64,000 bases of DNA from Burkholderiales bacterium 8X. GTDB taxonomy: Bacteria; Pseudomonadota; Gammaproteobacteria; Burkholderiales; Burkholderiaceae_C. The stretch spans positions 4,718,375-4,782,374 of the forward strand of contig LR732703.1 of assembly GCA_902506565.1 (NCBI GenBank), in the 5' to 3' direction. Numbering within the stretch: position 1 is the stretch's first letter; every line of letters starts with the position of its first letter. The notes under the pieces were generated by a model. The model saw only the letters and a list, made by a program, of their open reading frames with translations, was not told where the DNA came from and made no database searches. This document shows, piece by piece, positions 50,922 to 59,715 of this stretch. A program made the translations under genes and the position numbers.

Positions 50922-53900
50922 ATGAACGACACGACGACATCCCCATCACGTGTGCTCAAGATGACCGCTGTTGCGGCGCGCTGGTTGCTTGGTTTGCTGA
51001 TCGGTGCATGGCTGCTGCTCGGGCTGTCAGTCGCTGTCCTACACAGCTGGATTGTGCCGCGAATCGGCGACTACCGCGTCGCCCTCGAAACCCAGGCCAG
51101 CAAGGCGATCGGCGTGCCGGTTCGCATCGGTTCGGTCACCGCCACCTCGACCAGTCTGTTCCCCACCATCGAGCTTCGCGACGTGGTGCTGCTCGACACG
51201 CAGCAGCGCGAGGCGCTCAAGCTCGAAAGGGTGGTCGCCAGCGTCTCGCCGCGCTCCATCTGGCGCCTCAACTTCGAGCAGATCTATGTCGAGCGGCCGA
51301 GCGCCGAGGTCCGCCTCGATGCGGCCGGCAAGCTGCATGTCGCCGGGCTCGAGATGGGCACGCAGACCAGCGGCGAGAACCGCGGCGCGGACTGGTTCTT
51401 CGCGCAGCGCGAGTTCGTCGTGCGCGCCGGCATGCTGCGCTGGGTCGACGAGCGCCGGAGCGGACCGCCGCTGCTGCTGCGCGATGTCGATTTCGTCGCG
51501 CGCAACGGGTCGCGCAGCCATTCGCTTCGGCTCGATGCCACGCCGCCGGAGGGCTGGGGCGATCGCTTCACCTTGCGTGGCCAGTTCCGCCAGCCGCTCC
51601 TGTCGGTGCGCAGCGGCAACTGGCGCAGCTGGGACGGCGAGGCCTATGCCGAACTCCCTCGCATCGACGTCAGCCGCCTCGGCCAGTACGTGCAGCTGGA
51701 TGCCCGCATCCGGGAAGGCGGCGGCGCTTTGCGAGCCTGGATCGACGTCAAGGACGGCCAGGTGCTCGGCGGCACGACCGACCTGGCGCTGAACCGTGTC
51801 GACACCTCGCTCGGCAAGGACCTGCAGCCGCTGGTGCTGCGCAACCTGACCGGTCGGCTCGCCGGACGCAAGGACGAGGACGCGCTCGAGTTCTCGACCA
51901 CCGGCCTGCAGTTCGACACCGCCGATGGCCAGCGCTGGCCCGGCGGCAACCTCTGGTTCCGGCATGTCTTCGGCAAGGAAGGCACTTCGGGCGGCGGCGC
52001 GGTGCGTGCCGACCGGCTCGACCTGGCGGCCATCGCGCTCATTGCGGATCGCCTGCCCCTGGGAGAAAAGCAGCATCGCTTCCTGGACGACTATCGCCCG
52101 CAAGGACTCGTGGAGAGCATCGAAGGCAGCTGGCAAGGCTCGCTCGACGAGGCGCAGAAATACCAGATGCGCGGCCGTGTCAGCCGGTTGAGCATCGCGT
52201 CGCAGGCGGGGGCGTCGACCGCCTCGGCCTCGCACTCGCCCTCGCCCTCGCCCTCGCCCTCGGCCCCTAGGCCAACGGCCAACGGCTCGACCGGCACCGC
52301 GGCGTCGAAGGCCGCATCGTCCAAGTCGCCGCCGCCCGCTGCGAATTCCGGCTCGCGCAGCCCGGCCGCGCCGGCTCCGAGCGTGGCTGCGGCCAGCGAG
52401 CCGGAGGTCCCGGTCGGCACGCCCGGCCTTCGCGGCGCCACCATCGACTTCGATGCCAACCAGTCGGGCGGCAAGGCCACCGTCGCGATCGCCAACGGCG
52501 CACTCGACCTGCCCGGTGTGTTCGAAGAGGCCGTGGTGCCGGTCGAGCGGCTCGCGACCCAGGTCAGCTGGAAGAAGAACGGCGAGGCCTTGCAGGTCGA
52601 CCTCGCCAACCTCCGCTTCGCCAACGCCGATGCCGAGGGCGAGGCGGTGGCGAGCTGGCGCACCAGCGATCCGGCGACTTCGCCGAGCCGCTCGCGCCAT
52701 CCGGGCGTGCTCGACCTGCAGGGCAAGCTCAGCCGTGCCGACGGCACCCGCGTGTTTCGCTACCTGCCGCTGCACATCCCCAAGGACACCCGCGACTACG
52801 TGCGCGATGCGGTGCAGAAGGGAAGCGCCAGCATCGTCGACTTCAAGGTGCGGGGCGATCTCTGGGACATGCCTTTCACCGATCCGCGAACCGGCGAGTT
52901 CCGGATCGCCGCCAAGGTCTCCGGCGTGACCTATGCGTACGTGCCGCCGGCGCACACGCCCGGCAAGGTCTGGCCGGCCCTGCAGAACCTGCAGGGCGAA
53001 CTGGTGTTCGAGCGAGCCGGCATGCAGGTGCGCAATGCACGCGGCCAGCTGGCCGGCACCCAGGGCGTGGAAGTCCTGAAGGCGGAAGCCCAGATACCGG
53101 ACATGGCGCACGAGGCGCTGCTCAAGCTCGAGGTGCAGGCGCGCGGTCCGCTCGGCGAGGTGCTGAAGGCGGGTGCGCCGATCGCGGGCGAGGCCGGCGC
53201 GGCGCTCGCCAAGGTCCGCGCCACCGGCGGAGGCGACTACCGGCTCAAGCTCGACCTGCCCTTGGCCGCCATGGACAAGGCGAAGCTCGCGGCCAGCGTC
53301 GTGCTGGCGGACAACGAGATCCAGTTCGTGCCCGGCGCGCCCACTCTCACCCAGGCCCGCGGCACGCTCAACTTCACCGAAGCCGGCTTCTCGCTCGCCG
53401 AGGTCCAGGCGCGGGTGCTGGGCGGGCCGATGCGGGTCGAGGGCGGCGGCAGGTTCAACGGCGTCAACCACGACCTCAACCTGCGTGCGCAAGGCACCGC
53501 CAGCGCGGATGCGCTCCGGGCGAGCGGCGAGATCGACTGGCTGGCCAATCTTGCCAAGAAGGCGAGCGGCAGCACCGGCTACACGGTCTCGGTGGTGGTC
53601 AAGGAAGGCGCCGCCGAGATGTCGCTGGCCAGCAGCCTCGAAGGCCTGGCGCTGCAATTGCCGGCACCGCTCGGCAAGACCGCCGGCGAGGCGATGCCGC
53701 TTTCGATCGACAAGAAGATCGTGCTGCGCGAAGCCCGTGCCGGCGCGGCGCCGCTGCTGCACGACCGCCTGACCATCGAGCTCGGCCGGGTCGGCTCCGC
53801 CTCGTACGTGCGCGACATCTCGGAGGCCGAGGCCAAGGTGCTGCGAGGCGGCATCGCCGTCGGCCTCGGCCCGGGCGAAGCGGCACCGGCGCCCGAGCGC

Positions 53901-55145
53901 GGCGTGCTGGCCAACATCGTGATCGGCGACCTCGACCTGCCGGCCTGGCAGGCGCTGTTCAGCGAGACCACCGGCAAGCCGCCGGAAGCCGTCGAGCACG
54001 CGAGCAGCGCGGACGACGCGCTCTCGTACCTGCCGACCCGGCTGGCCGTGCGCGCCCAGCGCTTGCAGGTGGGCGGCCGCACGCTGCACGACGTGGTGCT
54101 GGGCGGTACCCGCGACGGCACGCTCTGGCGCGCCAATGTCGACGCACGCGAACTGAGCGGCTATGCGGAATACCGCCACACGCAGGCCGGCCGCCTGTAC
54201 GCGCGCCTGGCCCGGCTGGTGATCGCGCCGAGCAGCGCGACCGCGGTCGAGTCCCTGCTCGACGAGCAGCCGGATACGCTTCCCGCGCTCGATGTCGTGG
54301 TCGACGATTTCGAACTGCTCGGCCGGCGGCTCGGACGCGCCGAGATCGACGCCGTCAACCGCGGCGGCGCGGCCCGCGAATGGCGGCTCAACAAGCTCGT
54401 GTTCACCAATCCGGACGGGGTTTTCAGCGCACAGGGCAGCTGGGCCGCGGCGCCCGGCAAGGGCGATCAGCGCCGCACCTCGATGGACTTCAAGCTCGAC
54501 ATCGCCGATGCCGGATCGCTCCTGTCCCGCTTCGGCATGAAAGACGTGATCCGCCGTGGACGCGGGCGGCTGGAGGGCCAGGTCGACTGGCGCGGCTCGC
54601 CCTTGTCGATGGACTATCCGAGCCTCGGCGGCCAGCTGCAGATCGACGTTGGCTCGGGCCAGTTCCTGAAGGCCGAACCCGGCATCGCCAAGCTGCTGGG
54701 CGTGCTCAGCCTGCAGGCATTGCCGCGCCGGCTCACGCTCGATTTCCGGGATGTCTTTAGCCAGGGCTTCACCTTCGATTTCGTGCGCGGCGACGCCCGC
54801 ATCTCGCAGGGCGTGGCCAGCACCAACAACCTGCAGATGAAGGGCGTGAATGCCGCCGTGCTGATGGACGGCTCGGCCGACATCGCGCGCGAGACGCAGG
54901 ATCTCAAGGTGGTGGTGGTGCCGGAGATCAACGCCGGCACCGCGGCCCTGGTGGCGACCGCGATCAATCCGGCGATCGGCCTCGGCGCGTTCCTCGCGCA
55001 GATGGTGTTGAGCCGGCCGTTGATCGCGGCCACCACGCAGCAGTTCCAGATCGACGGCACCTGGGACGACCCGAAGGTCGCGAAGGTGCCGCGCAAGCCG
55101 GTGCCCGAGGCGCAGGTCGAGCCGAACGGGCCATTGGTTCGCTGA
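50922..55145 (+). CDS. yhdP: YhdP family (AsmA-like) inter-membrane lipid transport protein
   Basis: The 1407-residue protein has one N-terminal transmembrane helix (about 20-42) followed by a very long periplasmic region of repeating beta strands, as in the bridge-like AsmA/YhdP/TamB proteins that move phospholipids to the outer membrane. Conserved parts include HSWIVPRIGDYRVALETQASKAIGVPV at the start and a C-terminal domain with GRGRLEGQVDWRGSPLSMDYPSLGGQLQ and GTWDDPKVAKVPR. An unusual Ser/Pro/Ala-rich insertion (about 428-505) includes an in-frame six-base repeat coding SPSPSPSPS. Start ATG 50922; an ATG-containing frame extends further but overlaps glnE. Confidence 0.92.
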   Translation: MNDTTTSPSRVLKMTAVAARWLLGLLIGAWLLLGLSVAVLHSWIVPRIGDYRVALETQASKAIGVPVRIGSVTATSTSLFPTIELRDVVLLDTQQREALKLERVVASVSPRSIWRLNFEQIYVERPSAEVRLDAAGKLHVAGLEMGTQTSGENRGADWFFAQREFVVRAGMLRWVDERRSGPPLLLRDVDFVARNGSRSHSLRLDATPPEGWGDRFTLRGQFRQPLLSVRSGNWRSWDGEAYAELPRIDVSRLGQYVQLDARIREGGGALRAWIDVKDGQVLGGTTDLALNRVDTSLGKDLQPLVLRNLTGRLAGRKDEDALEFSTTGLQFDTADGQRWPGGNLWFRHVFGKEGTSGGGAVRADRLDLAAIALIADRLPLGEKQHRFLDDYRPQGLVESIEGSWQGSLDEAQKYQMRGRVSRLSIASQAGASTASASHSPSPSPSPSAPRPTANGSTGTAASKAASSKSPPPAANSGSRSPAAPAPSVAAASEPEVPVGTPGLRGATIDFDANQSGGKATVAIANGALDLPGVFEEAVVPVERLATQVSWKKNGEALQVDLANLRFANADAEGEAVASWRTSDPATSPSRSRHPGVLDLQGKLSRADGTRVFRYLPLHIPKDTRDYVRDAVQKGSASIVDFKVRGDLWDMPFTDPRTGEFRIAAKVSGVTYAYVPPAHTPGKVWPALQNLQGELVFERAGMQVRNARGQLAGTQGVEVLKAEAQIPDMAHEALLKLEVQARGPLGEVLKAGAPIAGEAGAALAKVRATGGGDYRLKLDLPLAAMDKAKLAASVVLADNEIQFVPGAPTLTQARGTLNFTEAGFSLAEVQARVLGGPMRVEGGGRFNGVNHDLNLRAQGTASADALRASGEIDWLANLAKKASGSTGYTVSVVVKEGAAEMSLASSLEGLALQLPAPLGKTAGEAMPLSIDKKIVLREARAGAAPLLHDRLTIELGRVGSASYVRDISEAEAKVLRGGIAVGLGPGEAAPAPERGVLANIVIGDLDLPAWQALFSETTGKPPEAVEHASSADDALSYLPTRLAVRAQRLQVGGRTLHDVVLGGTRDGTLWRANVDARELSGYAEYRHTQAGRLYARLARLVIAPSSATAVESLLDEQPDTLPALDVVVDDFELLGRRLGRAEIDAVNRGGAAREWRLNKLVFTNPDGVFSAQGSWAAAPGKGDQRRTSMDFKLDIADAGSLLSRFGMKDVIRRGRGRLEGQVDWRGSPLSMDYPSLGGQLQIDVGSGQFLKAEPGIAKLLGVLSLQALPRRLTLDFRDVFSQGFTFDFVRGDARISQGVASTNNLQMKGVNAAVLMDGSADIARETQDLKVVVVPEINAGTAALVATAINPAIGLGAFLAQMVLSRPLIAATTQQFQIDGTWDDPKVAKVPRKPVPEAQVEPNGPLVR

Positions 55146-55180
55146 TGGACGCGTATTGAAGGTGTGATCGAGGTGAAGTC

Positions 55181-55996
55181 ATGAAAGTCGCAGCCATCCA
55201 GATGGTTTCCGCCATCGCCCGCGAAGCCAACCTGGCGAGCGCGCACGCCCTCTTGTCGGAGGCTGCCCGGGCCGGTGCCGAACTGGCGGTGCTGCCCGAG
55301 TATTTCTGCACGATGGGCGCGCGCGATACCGACAAGCTGGGCCTGCGCGAAACCCCCGGCGCCGGCACGGTGCAGGGCTTCCTGGCGGATGCGGCACGCG
55401 AGTTCGGGCTCTGGATCGTCGGCGGAACCCTGCCGCTCGAAGCCGGCGACGAACAGCATGTCTTCAACAGCTCGCTCGCCTTCTCGCCAGCCGGCGAATG
55501 CGTCGCGCGCTACGACAAGATCCATCTTTTTCGCTTCGACAACGGCAAGGAGCGCTACGACGAGAGCCGCGTCATCGCGCCCGGCAGCCGGCCGACCTGC
55601 TTCGACCTGCCTTCCCGTGACGGGCACAGCTGGCGCATCGGCATGAGCATCTGCTACGACCTCCGCTTTCCGGAGCTCTTCCGCCAGCTGGCCGCGCAAG
55701 GGGCCGAGCTGCTGCTGGTTCCGAGCGCCTTCACCCGCACCACCGGCGAGGCCCATTGGGAGGTGCTGCTGCGCGCCCGCGCGATCGAGAACCTGGCCTG
55801 GGTGGTGGCGCCGGCGCAGGGCGGCACCCACGAGAACGGGCGCACCACCTGGGGCCAGAGCCTGGTGGTCGACCCGTGGGGCGGCATCGTGGCGCAGCGC
55901 GCGACCGGCGAAGGCGTGGTGATCGGCGAACTCGACCATGCACAGGTGGCACGCGCCCGCACCCAGCTGCCGGCGCTGTCGCACCGCGTGCTCTGA
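55181..55996 (+). CDS. Nitrilase-superfamily amidase (Nit1-like, deaminated glutathione amidase type)
   Basis: The 271-residue cytoplasmic hydrolase has the complete catalytic triad E40 (VLPEYF), K113 (RYDKIHLF) and C158 (MSICYDLRFPELF). The segments HLFRFDNGKERYDES and THENGRTTWGQSLVVDPWG place it in the Nit1/NitFhit branch, whose members repair deaminated glutathione. It starts 35 bases after yhdP and ends 3 bases before the histidine kinase, so it may be transcribed with both. Confidence 0.9.
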   Translation: MKVAAIQMVSAIAREANLASAHALLSEAARAGAELAVLPEYFCTMGARDTDKLGLRETPGAGTVQGFLADAAREFGLWIVGGTLPLEAGDEQHVFNSSLAFSPAGECVARYDKIHLFRFDNGKERYDESRVIAPGSRPTCFDLPSRDGHSWRIGMSICYDLRFPELFRQLAAQGAELLLVPSAFTRTTGEAHWEVLLRARAIENLAWVVAPAQGGTHENGRTTWGQSLVVDPWGGIVAQRATGEGVVIGELDHAQVARARTQLPALSHRVL

Positions 55997-55999
55997 GCC

Positions 56000-58063
56000 A
56001 TGGCCGCGCTCGCGCCGCCGGTCACCCAGGTCTTGCGCCGCGCCTTCCTGCGGCTGGCGTTCCTGCGCAGCTTGCACTCGGCCTGGCAGCGGTGGTTCTT
56101 GTGGCTGCTGCTCGCGGTGCTGGTGGTCGTGCTCTTGGGTACGGTGGTGTGGCTGGCCGGGCGCCACGAGGTCGAGCAGGTGCAGAACGCGCTCGAACGC
56201 GACACCGCGGATGCGGTCGGCGATCTGCGCGGCGGGCTGCAGCGCAACATCCAAAGCCTGCGTGCCTCCCTGGCCGTCGGCGTCGATGCCGAGCGTTGGC
56301 CGATCGAGGCCGCCGGGCTGTTGCGGGAGCATCGCGAGTGGCTGCGGCTCGAATGGCGCAATGCGGCGATGCAGCCGCTCGCGGCGATCGACACGCCCTA
56401 CCGCCGCCGCATCTTCGACGACATCGAGCGCGGCGCCGAGCAGCCGGACGTGGCGCTGGCCTGCACCGCCGCCCGCAAGCTCGCCTCGCCCGCCTATTCG
56501 AGCAGCCACTACGTTCCGATGGAACCCGGCGGCGGCCTCGAAGTCATGGAGCTGTGCCTGCCGGTGGAGCGCGGCGGCTACCTGGTGGCGACCTATTCGC
56601 TGCGCGACCTCCTGACCGAACTCGCGGCCCCGACCCTGAGCCGCGGCCAGGAGGTGTCCTTTACCGAAGCGGACGGCACCCGGCTCGCCACCATCGGTGC
56701 GCAGCGCCGCACCGGGACCCGCGTCTTCACCTCTCAGCAGCTCATCGACCTGCCCGGCGCCGCGCTGATGCTGCGGGTCGACGGCTGGCGCGCCGCGCCG
56801 GACGTGTTCCCCAACCTGCTGACGGCGCTGGTCACCGCGGTTTCGATCGCGCTGGTCTCGGTGCTGATCCTGCTGGCCCGCGACTCCCGCCGGCGCCTGC
56901 GGGCCGAGCACGACCTGGCCGAATCGCTGGCCTTTCGCAAGGCGATGGAGGATTCGGTCATCACCGGCTTGCGGGCCCGCGACATGCAGGGCCGCATCAC
57001 CTACGTCAACCCGGCCTTCTGCGAGATGGTCGGCTTCACGCCTGAAGAACTGATGAACGCCAGCAACGAGGCGCCCTACTGGCCGACCGAGCTGGCGCAC
57101 GAGTACCAGCATCGCCAGGCGGTGCGCCTCGCGGGCGGAATGCCGCCGCGCGAGGGCTTCGAGTCGGTCTTCATGCGCAAGGACGGTTCGCGCTTTCCGG
57201 TGCTGATCTTCGAGGCGCCGCTGCTCAATGCGCAGCGCATGCAGACCGGCTGGATGAGCGCCTTCATCGACACCAGCGAGCAGCGCCGGATCGAGGAGAT
57301 CTCGCGCGCCAGCCAGGAGCGGCTGCAGGCCAGCGCGCGGCTCGCCACGGTCGGCGAAATGGCTTCGCTGCTCAGCCACGAACTCACCCAGCCGCTCGCC
57401 GCCATCTCGAGCTATGCCAACGGTTCGCTCAACCTGCTGCGGGCCGAGCATGCCTCCGCCGGCAATGGCGAGGTCGCCATGGCGATCAGCCGGATCGCCG
57501 AACAGGCCGAGCGGGCTGGCCAGGTCATCCGGAGCGTGCACGACTTCGTCCGGCGGCGCGACCGGACCCGCGAGGCGGTCGCGCCGCAACTCCTGATCGA
57601 GGCGGTGCTGCCGCTGGTGCGGCTGCAGGCGCGCAAGCTCGGCGTGCGGGTCGAGTTGCAGGTCGAGGAGCGGCTGCCGAACGTGCTGTGCGACCGCACG
57701 CTGGTCGAGCAGGTGCTGCTCAACCTGGCGCGCAACGGCATGCAGGCGATGGACATGCCGGGGCTCGGCGGCCGCACGCTGTCGCTGCGGGTCCATCGCG
57801 CGCACCCGATCGGCGGCGCCACGAGCGATGCGCGGGCCTGGCTCGAGTTCGCGGTGGCCGATGTCGGCTGCGGCATCAGCGCGGAAGTCGAGGCCCGCCT
57901 CTTCACGCCCTTCTTCACCACCCGTCCGGACGGCATGGGGCTCGGCCTCAGCCTGTGCCGCACCGTGGTCGAGCAGCACGGCGGGGTGCTGCTGTTCGCA
58001 GCCAACCAGCCGCGCGGCACGGTCTTCAGGTTCACGCTGCCCGCAGCCGCACCCATTCATTGA
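56000..58063 (+). CDS. PAS-domain sensor histidine kinase
   Basis: The 687-residue inner-membrane kinase has two transmembrane helices (about 32-54 and 275-297) bracketing a periplasmic sensor domain of about 220 residues. A PAS domain (about 310-430, with RITYVNPAFCEMVGFTPEELM) precedes the kinase core. The H-box is SLLSHELTQPLAAISSYANG with His460; N and G boxes are LNLARNGMQAMDM and DVGCGI...GMGLGLSLCRTVVEQHGG. The core resembles FixL/DctB/TtrS-type kinases that pair with FixJ-type regulators, and such a regulator gene follows 11 bases later. The ligand is unknown. Confidence 0.92.
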   Translation: MAALAPPVTQVLRRAFLRLAFLRSLHSAWQRWFLWLLLAVLVVVLLGTVVWLAGRHEVEQVQNALERDTADAVGDLRGGLQRNIQSLRASLAVGVDAERWPIEAAGLLREHREWLRLEWRNAAMQPLAAIDTPYRRRIFDDIERGAEQPDVALACTAARKLASPAYSSSHYVPMEPGGGLEVMELCLPVERGGYLVATYSLRDLLTELAAPTLSRGQEVSFTEADGTRLATIGAQRRTGTRVFTSQQLIDLPGAALMLRVDGWRAAPDVFPNLLTALVTAVSIALVSVLILLARDSRRRLRAEHDLAESLAFRKAMEDSVITGLRARDMQGRITYVNPAFCEMVGFTPEELMNASNEAPYWPTELAHEYQHRQAVRLAGGMPPREGFESVFMRKDGSRFPVLIFEAPLLNAQRMQTGWMSAFIDTSEQRRIEEISRASQERLQASARLATVGEMASLLSHELTQPLAAISSYANGSLNLLRAEHASAGNGEVAMAISRIAEQAERAGQVIRSVHDFVRRRDRTREAVAPQLLIEAVLPLVRLQARKLGVRVELQVEERLPNVLCDRTLVEQVLLNLARNGMQAMDMPGLGGRTLSLRVHRAHPIGGATSDARAWLEFAVADVGCGISAEVEARLFTPFFTTRPDGMGLGLSLCRTVVEQHGGVLLFAANQPRGTVFRFTLPAAAPIH

Positions 58064-58074
58064 GAACGCCCTGC

Positions 58075-58701
58075 ATGCAACCCCTGATCGATGCGCTCAT
58101 CTTCATCGTCGACGACGACGCCAGCGTGCGCGAGGCCCTGGCCTGGCTGCTGCGCTCGCGCCGGCTGGTGAGCGAGCATTTCGCGAGCGCCGAGGAGTTC
58201 GAGCAGCGGCTCGCCGAGTCACCCTTGAACGACCAGCCGCATTGCCTGCTGCTGGACGTGCGGATGCCGGGTACCAGCGGCCTGGTGCTGTTCGAGCGCT
58301 TGGCCGAACGAGGCCTCCTGGACACGCTGCCGGTCATCTTCCTGACGGGCCATGCCGATGTGCCGACCGCGGTCGACCTGGTCAAGCGCGGCGCCTTCGA
58401 CTTCTGCGAGAAGCCGTTCTCGGACAACGCGCTGGTCGACCGGATCGAGCATGCGCTGGGCGTGTCGCTGCGCGCCATCGAGGCGCAGAAGCGCAGGCAG
58501 AAGCTCAAGCGCCGCATCGACGAACTCACCGAACGCGAGCGCGAGGTGATGCGCCGCGTGGTCGAGGGATTGCCCAACAAGCTGATCGCCGAGCAGCTCT
58601 CGATCAGCGTGCGCACGGTGGAGGTCCACCGGGCACGCGTCTTCGAGAAGATGGAGGTCAGGTCCGCGGTCGAGTTGGCGAACCTGCTGCGAGAGATCTA
58701 G
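58075..58701 (+). CDS. FixJ/NarL-type response regulator
   Basis: The 208-residue regulator has a receiver domain (1-125) with VDDD at 12-15, phospho-acceptor D61 (LLLDVRMPGTSG), VIFLTGHADVPTAVDLVKRGAFDFCEKPF and the conserved Lys in EKPF. A LuxR-type helix-turn-helix follows (about 142-205, LTEREREVMRRVVEGLPNKLIAEQLSISVRTVEVHR). The receiver wording is typical of the FixJ/TtrR/DctR group. ATG 58075 follows the kinase stop by 11 bases. Targets are unknown; it converges with the lipoprotein gene at 4 bases. Confidence 0.94.
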   Translation: MQPLIDALIFIVDDDASVREALAWLLRSRRLVSEHFASAEEFEQRLAESPLNDQPHCLLLDVRMPGTSGLVLFERLAERGLLDTLPVIFLTGHADVPTAVDLVKRGAFDFCEKPFSDNALVDRIEHALGVSLRAIEAQKRRQKLKRRIDELTEREREVMRRVVEGLPNKLIAEQLSISVRTVEVHRARVFEKMEVRSAVELANLLREI

Positions 58702-58705
58702 CGCC

Positions 58706-59350
58706 TCAGCTTTGCGGACGCTCGCCGACGTAGATCTCGACGCGCCGGTTCTGCGCCCGGCCGGCTTCGCTGCCGTTGTCGGCGATCGGCTCGCGCGAAC
58801 CGCGGCCTTCGATGCGGAAAGCCTGCTGCGGCACGCCGCGGGCGATCAGGTAGTCGCGCGTGCTCGCCGCACGATCGACCGACAGCGGGTTGTTGATCGC
58901 GTCGCTGCCGGTGCTGTCGGTGTGGCCGATGATCCGCACCTCGGCCGACGGGTTGTTGCGCAGGCCGTTCGCGAACTGGTTGAGGATCGGCGCGAAGTTC
59001 GGCTTGATGGCCGAGCGTCCGGTATCGAAGGACACGTCGCTCGGGATCGCGAGCTTGAGTTCGTTGTTCTGCGTCTGGGTGACCGCGATGCCGGTGCCTT
59101 GGGTGGCGGCCTGCATCTCGCGCTTCTGCGCTTCCATGCGCTGCGACCAGAGGTAGCCGCCGAGTGCGCCGGCTGCTGCGCCGACCGCTGCACCGGTGCC
59201 GGCACGGCCGCCGGTTCCGCTGGCGATGGCGGCACCGCCGAGGGCGCCGATGCCGGCACCGATGCCGGTGTTGCGTTGGGTGTCGCTCATGCCGGCGCAG
59301 CCTGTGAGAACGACCGCGGTGCTGGCGATCGCGAGGATGGTTTTTCTCAT
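58706..59350 (-). CDS. OmpA-family lipoprotein with glycine-zipper segment
   Basis: The 214-residue protein has a lipoprotein signal (STAVVLTGC, Cys18). A Gly/Ala-rich zipper region (about 28-70: GIGAGIGALGGAAIASGTGG and GAAVGAAAGALGGYLW) may insert in or lie along a membrane. A C-terminal OmpA-like peptidoglycan-binding domain (about 95-210) has IIGHTDSTGSD and NPLSVDRAASTRDYLIARGV. The architecture fits the YiaD/Pal-like group that ties the outer membrane to the cell wall. It stands alone on its strand, with no clear terminator at the 3' end. Confidence 0.9.
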   Translation of the reverse strand: MRKTILAIASTAVVLTGCAGMSDTQRNTGIGAGIGALGGAAIASGTGGRAGTGAAVGAAAGALGGYLWSQRMEAQKREMQAATQGTGIAVTQTQNNELKLAIPSDVSFDTGRSAIKPNFAPILNQFANGLRNNPSAEVRIIGHTDSTGSDAINNPLSVDRAASTRDYLIARGVPQQAFRIEGRGSREPIADNGSEAGRAQNRRVEIYVGERPQS

Positions 59351-59559
59351 GAGGTGTCCTTTCGAGAGAGAGATGTCACGAGCGAAAGATTATGGTCGCC
59401 GGTGAGGGAGCGATCGGCTGTTTCGGGTCCGGTGGCAGCGCTTCGCGAATCGAGAGACCCACGGCAAGGCCTCATGGCCGCTCGCAAGGGCGCTATCCAA
59501 TTCGAAGCAACAGGAGCGCCGGCCTACACGAGAGCGCCGCGTCGCACTACAGGAATGCC

Positions 59560-59715
59560 CTACTTCGGTGGCGGGGTCGGGTCCTGCCCGTTCTCGTCAT
59601 CGGTCGGCTTCCGATCGTGCAGCTCGCCGCCCTTGCGCCCGCTGAACATCGTCCACCAGACGATCAGCACCAGCAGGACGCCGGCCGCGAGGGCTTCAAG
59701 CAGAATCAGACCCAT
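59560..59715 (-). CDS. Small single-helix membrane protein (51 residues)
   Basis: The peptide begins MGLILLEALAAGVLLVLIVWW, continues with TMFSGRKGGE and ends with a hydrophilic, Pro-rich tail (DENGQDPTPPPK). One transmembrane helix with a positively charged end suggests N-out/C-in topology. The sequence looks like a genuine small membrane protein and not a shadow frame, but I cannot name a family. Its start codon CAT overlaps the ATG of mltA on the other strand by two bases, so each gene's translation start lies within the other's leader. Confidence 0.6.
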   Translation of the reverse strand: MGLILLEALAAGVLLVLIVWWTMFSGRKGGELHDRKPTDDENGQDPTPPPK

